Positions 8,057 to 14,646 of a stretch of 20,042 nt of DNA are shown here, piece by piece. The stretch spans positions 1-20,042 of the forward strand of contig JAESUD010000206.1 in the NCBI GenBank assembly GCA_016763335.1. Reading direction: 5' to 3'. The notes below the pieces were generated by a model. The model worked only from the letters and a program-made list of their open reading frames with translations. It did not search any database and was not told the origin of the DNA. The position numbers were made by a program, and so were the translations under genes. The DNA comes from Emcibacteraceae bacterium. GTDB taxonomy: Bacteria; Pseudomonadota; Alphaproteobacteria; Sphingomonadales; Emcibacteraceae. Within the stretch, counting starts at the first letter, position 1; every line of letters starts with the position of its first letter.

Positions 8057-8085
8057 TTGCAATTCAATTTTGAAACATTCAATAT
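8057..8085 (+). promoter_or_regulatory. Predicted promoter of the candidate small RNA
   Basis: TTGCAA (8057-8062) and CAATAT (8080-8085) are 17 bp apart. CAATAT is one mismatch from the CTATAT -10 favoured in Alphaproteobacteria. The start predicted from it, about 8092, falls on the first base of the 5-prime hairpin of the sRNA, which supports both calls. Confidence 0.4.
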
Positions 8086-8091
8086 GGTTTT

Positions 8092-8185
8092 AACAAAGCT
8101 CTTGGTGTAGGAGTTTTGTTATCGCTCTAAAGAGCATTTCCTCCCTAGACTTGGGCCATCCTGAATTTCAGGATGGCTTTTTTTT
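8092..8185 (+). ncRNA. Candidate trans-acting small RNA with an anti-Shine-Dalgarno segment (alpha-r14/suhB-like)
   Basis: About 94 nt with three stem-loops in order. Hairpin 1 pairs 8091-8102 with 8110-8121 (12 bp, two G-U pairs, 7-nt loop). Hairpin 2 is GCTC-TAAA-GAGC at 8124-8135. An unpaired segment, 8136-8153, contains ATTTCCTCCCTAGACTTG, whose CCTCCC is complementary to Shine-Dalgarno sequences. Hairpin 3 is a perfect terminator followed by eight T. No plus-strand gene lies upstream that this terminator could serve; the genes on both sides are on the minus strand. Short RNAs with exposed CCUCCC motifs are typical of alphaproteobacterial trans-acting sRNAs such as the alpha-r14/suhB and AbcR groups, which act on mRNA ribosome binding sites. 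The GAGCATTTCCTCCCT context reminds me of the suhB/alpha-r14 family, but I cannot run the covariance model, so the family name is tentative. Confidence 0.68.
8155..8185 (+). terminator. Rho-independent terminator of the candidate sRNA
   Basis: GCCATCCTG (8155-8163) and CAGGATGGC (8169-8177) pair perfectly around the AATTT loop, and eight T follow at 8178-8185. On the minus strand no T-run follows the hairpin, so it works in the plus direction. Confidence 0.9.
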
Positions 8186-8186
8186 A

Positions 8187-9035
8187 TTAAATCAGACTAT
8201 TTATATCTTTAGCTAAATGATCTGTTAACGAACTGATGATTGTTTTAAGCGGTTCAAAATATTGGTTGGGTTTGCGTAGGACCTCATCCATATAGAGTGA
8301 TTTTTTTATTTCTATTTGAATGGCGTGGCGGTTTTTTGCAGGGTCGCTATAATTTTGGGTATTATATCCGCCGGCAAATGGGGCGTTCTGTGAAACGCTT
8401 AAATCATATTTTCTGAAATGCCTGATTATATAGTTTGTAATAGCGGCGTTACAGCTAGTTCCATGAAGATTGCCGAGAATAATATCAGCCTGTTTATGTT
8501 TAACGTCTGGATGTCCGAGAAATTCATAAGAGGGCATAGAGTGGCAATCAACGAGTAACGAATAGCCATAAGTGTCAAATTCTTCATTGAGCAACTGATC
8601 TAACATATTATGGACAGGGAAATAAAATTCGTCGATCCTTTTTTGTGCTTCACTGAAAAGTATTTTTTGCTTGTAAATATCTTTACGGGTGTGGGCATAT
8701 CTGGCAATTGATCCATAACCCATTTTGACTTTTGAGCTATCAGAATTAAGGGGAATAGTGATGTCACCGCTAAACATATTTGGATCAAGTTCATATGGTT
8801 CGCGGTTTGTGTCCATAAAACTGCGGCAATAATTGTTACTTAATAATATGGAGCCGTTATTGGCTGCTTCAGAATAGAGTTCATCAATGAAGCTATCGCC
8901 TGAGCAAAGCAATGTATGTTTATCAATCAAAGTAGAAGAAAAAAAATCACGCGGAAAATTTTCGCCGCTATGAGGGCTGTTATAAATGATATTATTTGTT
9001 TTGTGCGGCGTTTTTTTTATGGAAAATAATTTCAT
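8187..9035 (-). CDS. N-formylglutamate amidohydrolase family protein
   Basis: Predicted metal-dependent hydrolase of the FGase family (HutG type), which releases formate from N-formyl-L-glutamate in the five-step histidine degradation route. The 282-aa protein has the family blocks: SPHSGENFP (20-28) with a metal-ligand His, GDSFIDELY (46-54), RSFMDTNREPYELDP (71-85), the VDCHSMPS metal motif, and LGNLHGTSCN. There are no other hut genes here, so degradation of histidine itself cannot be inferred. It diverges from cpdR, an arrangement I associate with Alphaproteobacteria. The start ATG at 9033-9035 has no SD; AT-rich TATAAATTAT sits immediately upstream, so a leaderless or very short leader is possible. 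The coding end abuts the sRNA terminator, with one base between the T-run and the stop codon. Confidence 0.9.
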   Translation of the reverse strand: MKLFSIKKTPHKTNNIIYNSPHSGENFPRDFFSSTLIDKHTLLCSGDSFIDELYSEAANNGSILLSNNYCRSFMDTNREPYELDPNMFSGDITIPLNSDSSKVKMGYGSIARYAHTRKDIYKQKILFSEAQKRIDEFYFPVHNMLDQLLNEEFDTYGYSLLVDCHSMPSYEFLGHPDVKHKQADIILGNLHGTSCNAAITNYIIRHFRKYDLSVSQNAPFAGGYNTQNYSDPAKNRHAIQIEIKKSLYMDEVLRKPNQYFEPLKTIISSLTDHLAKDINSLI

Positions 9036-9081
9036 ATAATTTATAATATGTATAGCGTTTAAGTAAAAACATTCGTTTCAC

Positions 9082-9101
9082 GTTATAGGCTAGGTTATAG
9101 G
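9082..9101. repeat. Direct repeat GTTATAGG x2 between divergent genes
   Basis: GTTATAGG occurs at 9082-9089 and 9094-9101, separated by CTAG, a 12-bp period of about one helical turn. It lies in the shared intergenic region of the amidohydrolase (minus) and cpdR (plus), about 50 bp upstream of the amidohydrolase start. Spacing of about one turn is typical of tandem binding by one regulator; with 8-bp units chance is not excluded. Confidence 0.4.
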
Positions 9102-9166
9102 AACGGGTAATAAAAAAATAGATAAATTATTTTTTATGTTTAAACTTTACGAATAATTAAACCTAA

Positions 9167-9195
9167 TTGTCTACAAACATGCGATAATTTAAAAT
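9167..9195 (+). promoter_or_regulatory. Probable cpdR promoter
   Basis: TTGTCT (9167-9172) and TAAAAT (9190-9195) are 17 bp apart. The predicted start near 9202 would place the SD-like AAGGG (9201-9205) at the very 5-prime end, so the leader would be short. I found no TTAA-N7-TTAA CtrA box in this region. Confidence 0.45.
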
Positions 9196-9214
9196 ATTTG
9201 AAGGGTGGCAGCGG

Positions 9215-9574
9215 TTGCAACGGATTTTACTGGCAGAAGATGATGACACGATGCGTAATTTTTTATCGCGTTCTTTAACTAAGGCTGGCTATGAAGTGGT
9301 TACTGTTTCTCATGGGATTGAGGCAATGCCGCATCTTTCATCAGGTCGGTTTGATTTGTTGCTTACGGATATTGTTATGCCAGGTATGGACGGTATTGAA
9401 CTGGCGAGACGGGCAACAAAAATGTATGATGACCTGCCGGTGATGTTTATTACTGGTTTTGCTGCGGTTGCCATGGACCGAAGTGCCGAACGCCCAAAAA
9501 ATTCAAAACTTTTGCAAAAACCATTCCATCTACGCGATCTGGTTAATGAAGTTGAGCGCATTTTAGCGGCATAA
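9215..9574 (+). CDS. cpdR: CpdR-type single-domain response regulator
   Basis: A 119-aa stand-alone receiver domain. The acidic pocket (Glu8-Asp9-Asp10), phospho-acceptor Asp52 in LLTDIVMPGMDGIELARRA, the switch Thr80 in VMFITGFAAVAM and Lys102 in LLQKPFHLRDLV are all present. The MPGMDGIELARRA and FITGFAAVA blocks match CpdR closely. In Caulobacter, CpdR is phosphorylated through CckA-ChpT; when unphosphorylated it binds ClpXP and primes degradation of PdeA and other cell-cycle substrates, and drives ClpXP to the pole. There is no output domain, as expected. The start is TTG at 9215 with AAGGG nine bases upstream; the GTG at 9205 is in another frame. It diverges from the N-formylglutamate amidohydrolase gene. 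Confidence 0.93.
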   Translation: MQRILLAEDDDTMRNFLSRSLTKAGYEVVTVSHGIEAMPHLSSGRFDLLLTDIVMPGMDGIELARRATKMYDDLPVMFITGFAAVAMDRSAERPKNSKLLQKPFHLRDLVNEVERILAA

Positions 9575-9666
9575 TAAAAAATTCACAATAAATTGATTGT
9601 AGCGAAGGGGTGAATTCCTCTATCTTGTCTTGATTAAAATTTAATTTTTAAGAGAGATAAATATCA

Positions 9667-10812
9667 ATGGATATGAATATTACTTCATCAGTGCAGGATC
9701 GTTACGCTGAAGGCGCTAATGAAAGACAGGTCGAGTTATGTTGTCCGGTTAATTATAATGCAGAATATTTAAAAATAATCCCTGCTGAAGTGATCGAACG
9801 AGATTATGGGTGCGGTGATCCGTCACAATATGTGCGTAGCGGTGATGTGGTGCTCGACCTTGGGTCGGGCGGCGGTAAAATTTGTTTCATTGCCTCACAA
9901 GTCGTGGGTGCAGAGGGCCGGGTAATCGGGGTAGATATGACCGACGATATGCTTGACCTTGCACGGCGGAACGCGCCGATTGTTGCCGAAAAAGTCGGCT
10001 ATTCAAATATTGAGTTTAAAAAAGGTAATATTCAGGACCTTAAAACCGATATGGGGTTGGTTGATGAGTATCTAAAAGATAACCCGGTAACAGACAGCGT
10101 CAGTTACGGTGCGCTAAAAAGCAAAATACAAGAGATCGGTGAAACAAGCCCGATGATAGCGGATAATAGCGTTGATATTATCGTCAGCAATTGTGTGCTT
10201 AACCTGGTATCAGACGAAGAAAAGAAACAGTTATTTGAAGAAATGTTCAGGGTATTAAAAGTCGGCGGCAGAATTGCCATTTCCGATATTGTATCAGACG
10301 AAGCATCGCCGGAACATCTTAAGAAAGATGAAAAACTTTGGAGCGGATGTATTTCAGGGGCATTTCAGGAACATGAATTTGGAGAGTTGCTTGAAGATGT
10401 CGGTTTTTATGGTGTCAGTATTGATAAATTTGATGATGATCCATGGCAGGTTGTTGAAGGCATTGAATATCGGTCCATGACCATACTCGCTTGGAAAGGT
10501 GACGAGGGTGCGGCATATGATAAAAATCAGGCCGTAATGTATAAAGGGCCGTGGAAACAGGTCATCGACGAAGCTGGAAATATTTATCCGCGTGGAAAGC
10601 GGATGGCGGTCAGTGATAAGACATTTAAAACCATGCAGATGGAGCCATATGAAAACCATATGATCACTATAGAACCCCATGTGGTAGTAGAGGGTAATAT
10701 TCCGTTTGCCGGTGCTTGTTGCGGTGGCCTGTCTGAACGGACAGCGAAGCAAAGCAAACAGGGGTCCGAACGTCTTACCACAGACCCAAGTCAAAGCAGT
10801 AGCTGCTGTTAA
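9667..10812 (+). CDS. ArsM-like SAM-dependent methyltransferase with Cys-rich C-terminus
   Basis: A 381-aa class I methyltransferase. SAM motif I is VLDLGSGGG (62-70), followed by GVDMTDDML (88-96). Four Cys match the arsenite-binding set of ArsM/AS3MT enzymes in order and context: Cys26 (ELCCPVNY), Cys49 (DYGCGDPS), Cys176 (VSNCVLNLV) and Cys228 (WSGCISGAF). Arsenite methylation is therefore the best hypothesis, but no arsR, arsC or arsenite exporter adjoins it. Unusual features are an insert at about 125-165 between the core strands, a ~100-residue C-terminal extension after the fold, and extra vicinal Cys pairs at 351-352 and 380-381, the last two residues. The start ATG has a weak GAGAG upstream; ATG at codon 3 is an alternative. 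pepN follows after 24 bp, so the two are probably co-transcribed. Confidence 0.8.
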   Translation: MDMNITSSVQDRYAEGANERQVELCCPVNYNAEYLKIIPAEVIERDYGCGDPSQYVRSGDVVLDLGSGGGKICFIASQVVGAEGRVIGVDMTDDMLDLARRNAPIVAEKVGYSNIEFKKGNIQDLKTDMGLVDEYLKDNPVTDSVSYGALKSKIQEIGETSPMIADNSVDIIVSNCVLNLVSDEEKKQLFEEMFRVLKVGGRIAISDIVSDEASPEHLKKDEKLWSGCISGAFQEHEFGELLEDVGFYGVSIDKFDDDPWQVVEGIEYRSMTILAWKGDEGAAYDKNQAVMYKGPWKQVIDEAGNIYPRGKRMAVSDKTFKTMQMEPYENHMITIEPHVVVEGNIPFAGACCGGLSERTAKQSKQGSERLTTDPSQSSSCC

Positions 10813-10836
10813 TACCGTAAATTAGAAAGAATAAAT

Positions 10837-13452
10837 ATGTCCGAAGCCACGGCACCAACAAGTGCACCAAAAACAAAATATTTGGCCGATTATAAAAAAC
10901 CGGATTTCATCATTGAAACTGTCGATTTAAACTTCGACTTACATGATGATGTGACGCATGTGACATCACGTATGTACCTTAAACGTCAGGGCGAAGCGGG
11001 CGCGCCGCTTGTACTTGACGGTACGGAAATCACCCTTGTTTCGGTAACTATTGATGGTAACCCAGTTCAATATATTCAGAGTGAAGAAACGCTGAGCATT
11101 GAAAATGTTCCGGATGAATTTGAATTATTGATCGTTAACGATATTGATCCGGCGTCCAACACGGCGCTTGAAGGGCTTTATATGTCCAATGGCATGTTCT
11201 GCACCCAATGTGAGGCACAAGGGTTTCGCCGTATTACATATTTTCTTGATCGTCCGGATGTAATGGCCACCTATAAAGTACGCATTGAAGCGGATAAAGT
11301 TAAATACCCGGTATTGTTATCAAATGGAAATCAGATGAAAAGTGGTGAGGCGGAGGGTGCCAGGCATTTTGTCACATGGCATGATCCGTTTCCAAAACCT
11401 TGTTATCTTTTTGCGCTCGTTGGTGGGCAGCTTGATTATCTTGAAGATCACTTTACGACGAAAAGCGGCAACGAGGTTACCTTGCGGATTTTTGTTGGGC
11501 CGGCCGACCTTGAAAAATGCCCGCATGCCATGGCATCCCTTAAGTCGTCCATGAAATGGGACGAGGATGTTTACGGGCTTGAATATGATCTCAATATTTT
11601 TAATATTGTCGCGGTTAGCCATTTTAACATGGGGGCCATGGAAAATAAGAGCCTTAATATTTTTAATGCAAAATGCGTGCTTGCTAAGGCGGAAACAGCA
11701 ACGGATATGGATTTTTCATATGTGGAAGCGGTGGTCGCCCATGAATATTTTCATAACTGGACCGGCAACCGGGTCACTTGCCGTGACTGGTTTCAACTTA
11801 GTTTGAAAGAAGGGCTAACAGTTTTTCGTGATCATGAGTTTTCCGCAGATATGGGAAGCCGTGCTGTTACGCGAATTGATGAAGTGCGGGTGTTACGCCA
11901 ACATCAATTTGCTGAAGATAGTGGCCCAATGGCTCATCCAATCCGGCCAGAATCTTATATGGAAATAAATAACTTTTATACGGTTACTGTCTATGAAAAA
12001 GGTTCAGAAGTGATCCGGATGATCCATTCATTACTTGGTGCAAAAAAATACCGTAAAGGCATTGACCTTTATTTTGAACGCCATGACGGACAGGCGGTTA
12101 CATGTGAAGACTTTGTTTGTGCCATGGAGGACGGCTCCGGCGTTGATTTAAACCAGTTTAGATTATGGTATAGTCAAGCAGGAACGCCGACCATATCAGC
12201 CAAAGGCAATTATGATGATGCAGCAAACAAATACAGTTTAACATTCAGTCAATCCATTCCGGCAACACCGGGGCAATCAGATAAAAAAGCAATGCATATT
12301 CCTATTGCTGTCGGGTTGTTGGGAAGTGAAGGTCAGGAATTACTCTCTGAAGGCACGGTAATGCTTGATTTAAAACAAGCAGAGCAAACGTTTACTTTTG
12401 ATAATATTAATCAAAAACCTGTGCCGTCTATTTTACGAGATTTTTCTGCACCAGTGAAATTAACCTCTGAGCTAAGTCGAAGTGATCAAATTTTTCTTAT
12501 CGGTCATGATACGGATAGTTTTAATAAATGGGAAGCTGCACAGGCCATATCAACTGAAATAATTTTGTCATTGGTTGATGATTTGAAAAAGGGTCAAAAA
12601 TTAAAACTTGATGACAATTTTGTTGTTGCAATAAGACAAGTTTTAAATGACGATAAATTGGATAATGCCTTTAAAGGGGAAATGCTTACCCTTCCGGCTG
12701 AAGGGCTACTTGGGCAGCGGCAAACGCCGGTAGATGTTGATAATATCCATACGGCGCGTGATTTTGTTCGTAAAGAAATGGCAATAGCTTTAAAGGATGA
12801 TTTTATCAGGCATTATAATAAGTGCCAAAGTAATGAACCGTACCAATATACCACAGAAGCGGTTGGACTACGACGTTTGAAAAATGTGGCACTTGGTTAT
12901 TTAATGGAAATTGCTGATGATGAAATTACGGCGCTTTGTTTAAGTCAATTTAACAACGCCCGTAATATGACCGATGAAATTGCCGCCTTTAGCTTGCTTG
13001 TCAGTAGTGATGCAAATGAACGGGAACAAGTAATTAATCGATTTTATGATAAATGGTGCAATGATCAATTGGTGCTTGATAAATGGTTCAGCGTTCAAGC
13101 CATGTCGAGTAGAGATGATGTTATTGATGTTGTTGAAGCACTTCGCCATCACGCCGATTTTGATCTTAAAACACCAAACCGTGTGCGTTCATTGGTCAGT
13201 GCTTTTTGTTCATCGAACCAAGTCGCGTTTCATGATAAATCGGGCAGGGGTTATGAGTTCCTTGGCAGCATGATAAAAGAACTAGACCCGATGAACCCGC
13301 AAATTGCTTCGGGTCTTGCCAAAATGTTGACCAGGTGGAAAGCGTTCGATGAAGACCGTCAAAAACTAATGGTAGCAACGTTGGAAGATATTTCAAAGCA
13401 GGCAGGACTTTCAAAGCATGTTTATGAAATCGTTTCTAAAAGTTTGGGATAA
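10837..13452 (+). CDS. pepN: Aminopeptidase N, M1 family
   Basis: An 871-aa zinc metallopeptidase of normal PepN length that removes N-terminal residues from peptides in the cytoplasm; no signal peptide is present. Visible features are the substrate-recognition motif GAMEN (266-270), the zinc site HEYFH (His302, Glu303, His306) and the distal ligand Glu325 in LSLKEGLTVF, followed by RDHEFSADM as in bacterial PepN. The N-terminal beta domain (YLADYKKPDFIIETVDLNFDL) and the all-helical C-terminal domain ending KHVYEIVSKSLG are both complete. It follows the ArsM-like gene after 24 bp with only an AGAAAG-type SD, so it probably shares that transcript. Confidence 0.97.
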   Translation: MSEATAPTSAPKTKYLADYKKPDFIIETVDLNFDLHDDVTHVTSRMYLKRQGEAGAPLVLDGTEITLVSVTIDGNPVQYIQSEETLSIENVPDEFELLIVNDIDPASNTALEGLYMSNGMFCTQCEAQGFRRITYFLDRPDVMATYKVRIEADKVKYPVLLSNGNQMKSGEAEGARHFVTWHDPFPKPCYLFALVGGQLDYLEDHFTTKSGNEVTLRIFVGPADLEKCPHAMASLKSSMKWDEDVYGLEYDLNIFNIVAVSHFNMGAMENKSLNIFNAKCVLAKAETATDMDFSYVEAVVAHEYFHNWTGNRVTCRDWFQLSLKEGLTVFRDHEFSADMGSRAVTRIDEVRVLRQHQFAEDSGPMAHPIRPESYMEINNFYTVTVYEKGSEVIRMIHSLLGAKKYRKGIDLYFERHDGQAVTCEDFVCAMEDGSGVDLNQFRLWYSQAGTPTISAKGNYDDAANKYSLTFSQSIPATPGQSDKKAMHIPIAVGLLGSEGQELLSEGTVMLDLKQAEQTFTFDNINQKPVPSILRDFSAPVKLTSELSRSDQIFLIGHDTDSFNKWEAAQAISTEIILSLVDDLKKGQKLKLDDNFVVAIRQVLNDDKLDNAFKGEMLTLPAEGLLGQRQTPVDVDNIHTARDFVRKEMAIALKDDFIRHYNKCQSNEPYQYTTEAVGLRRLKNVALGYLMEIADDEITALCLSQFNNARNMTDEIAAFSLLVSSDANEREQVINRFYDKWCNDQLVLDKWFSVQAMSSRDDVIDVVEALRHHADFDLKTPNRVRSLVSAFCSSNQVAFHDKSGRGYEFLGSMIKELDPMNPQIASGLAKMLTRWKAFDEDRQKLMVATLEDISKQAGLSKHVYEIVSKSLG

Positions 13453-13521
13453 AATATTGGTCGTTTGAGGGCTTAAGGTGCGTTTAATTTAGGAGAGACT
13501 AGATTTATTTGTTATTGCTTA

Positions 13522-13543
13522 TATAATGGGGCCGTAAATACGG
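13522..13543 (+). promoter_or_regulatory. -10 element and palindrome at the start of the SGNH/MBOAT operon
   Basis: A perfect TATAAT lies at 13522-13527 with no good -35. The palindrome CCGTA-AA-TACGG (13532-13543) covers the predicted start point near 13534 and sits 11 bp before the TTG start codon. It could be an operator or a small hairpin in the leader; the missing -35 fits activator-dependent or alternative-sigma control. Confidence 0.4.
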
Positions 13544-13554
13544 GGTAGTGTGAG

Positions 13555-14646
13555 TTGAAAATAACAGATAATATCCATTTAAATGGAAACAGGAAGGTTT
13601 GGGCTTCATTAATTCTGGCAATATTTATGCTGGCCGGAATTGAAGCTGCTTTGCAGGCACGCGTTTATTTAAATGGTGGTGCAGTTGCCGATGAATTGGT
13701 CGACGATGGCAGTATTTATTTCTACAATGAAGAATTTCAACTTAAATTAATTCAACCCAATATTATTTCCGATGAAGGTTATAGAACCGTTCAGTCAAAT
13801 TCTTATGGATTACGCAGTCCTGAGATTGCGCTGGAAAAAGAAGAAGATGAAGTTCGCATCGCTATTTTGGGAGCATCGTCGGTTATGGGGATGCTTAACC
13901 CTGTCAATGAGGAAACGATAACTTACCGGCTCGAAGAACATCTTCAAGCACAATTTCCTAACAAAAAAGTAAATGTTATCAATGGCGGGATAGCCGGGTA
14001 TGAATTTGCTGATCAAAAACAATTATTTGATAAAGTGCTCGCACCGTTCGAATTAGATCTTTTGGTGCTTTATACTGGATTTAATGATGTGACACCATAT
14101 TGCCTTGATGGCGGGGTGGCAGCGGAAAGTAACGGACTTGTGAATTATGAGTTGCCTGACTGGGTGATATCCATTGAAATTTTGATTAAAAATTCGGCAA
14201 TTTTGCGTGAACTTAGGCCTGAAGTTGAGAAAACAACCGATCCAAGTAGCTTAAATGTCATTCCTTTTCGTGAAAGATATGATGATCTTGTAGGGGCGAT
14301 ATCAAATGCGAATGTCCCAATTTTGGTTGCAACAAATCCCCGTTCTTACAGTAGAAATATGCCTTATCAGCAGCAGCATGACCTTTCCGAACTTTCAAGA
14401 TCAAAAGACACATGTTTCAGTATTATGGGACTTCACGATGTTTATGACAGACATAATGATATCATTGCTGAGATGAGTAAGGAATATGGTGCATCGGTAA
14501 TACGTCTTGACCAGCTCGTACCTAATGGGGAAGACTTTTACGGCGATTCCATCCATTTCAATGCGAGGGGTTCGGAATATGTTGCCCAATTATTGTTAAA
14601 GAAAATTACAGAAAGTAATTTGATTGGCGATGGAGGCCTGAATTGA
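13555..14646 (+). CDS. Membrane-anchored SGNH/GDSL-like hydrolase, partner of the MBOAT acyltransferase
   Basis: A 363-aa protein with one N-terminal membrane helix (about 14-35) and an extracytoplasmic SGNH-fold domain. Block I is ILGASSVMG (Ser108 as likely nucleophile), block II NGGIAGYE (Gly144), block III TGFND (Asn177) and block V DSIHFN (Asp331 and His334). All four catalytic positions are present, so an active esterase or acyltransferase is likely. The start is TTG at 13555; the next in-frame ATG would cut into the membrane helix. Its stop overlaps the MBOAT start, so the two proteins are made together. SGNH plus MBOAT pairs (as in AlgJ/AlgX-AlgI or PatB-PatA) move acyl groups to extracytoplasmic glycans: the MBOAT passes the group across the membrane and the SGNH protein transfers it. 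The acceptor here is unknown; no polysaccharide synthesis genes adjoin. Confidence 0.83.
   Translation: MKITDNIHLNGNRKVWASLILAIFMLAGIEAALQARVYLNGGAVADELVDDGSIYFYNEEFQLKLIQPNIISDEGYRTVQSNSYGLRSPEIALEKEEDEVRIAILGASSVMGMLNPVNEETITYRLEEHLQAQFPNKKVNVINGGIAGYEFADQKQLFDKVLAPFELDLLVLYTGFNDVTPYCLDGGVAAESNGLVNYELPDWVISIEILIKNSAILRELRPEVEKTTDPSSLNVIPFRERYDDLVGAISNANVPILVATNPRSYSRNMPYQQQHDLSELSRSKDTCFSIMGLHDVYDRHNDIIAEMSKEYGASVIRLDQLVPNGEDFYGDSIHFNARGSEYVAQLLLKKITESNLIGDGGLN

Larger units (their letters stand above)
7759..8186. other. 428-bp gap without a protein gene, containing a candidate sRNA
   Basis: No frame here looks coding on either strand. The left part (7759-7850) holds the leader and promoter of the membrane protein gene. 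The middle (7850-8055) is AT-rich; the only clear structure is the perfect palindrome GTCACA-g-TGTGAC at 7998-8010. The right part (8057-8185) holds the promoter, body and terminator of a predicted plus-strand small RNA. Confidence 0.6.

Noticed and set aside
8084..8110. Eight-codon reading frame (ATG to TAG) as a leader peptide
   Set aside because: No plus-strand gene follows that could be attenuated, and its ATG lies in the predicted -10 region of the sRNA promoter.
9036..9214. CtrA binding box upstream of cpdR
   Set aside because: TTAA tetramers are present, but none pair with the required 7-bp spacing.
10354..10794. Minus-strand open frame of 146 codons opposite the methyltransferase gene
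   Set aside because: Antisense to a gene with clear motifs; no SD and no domain.
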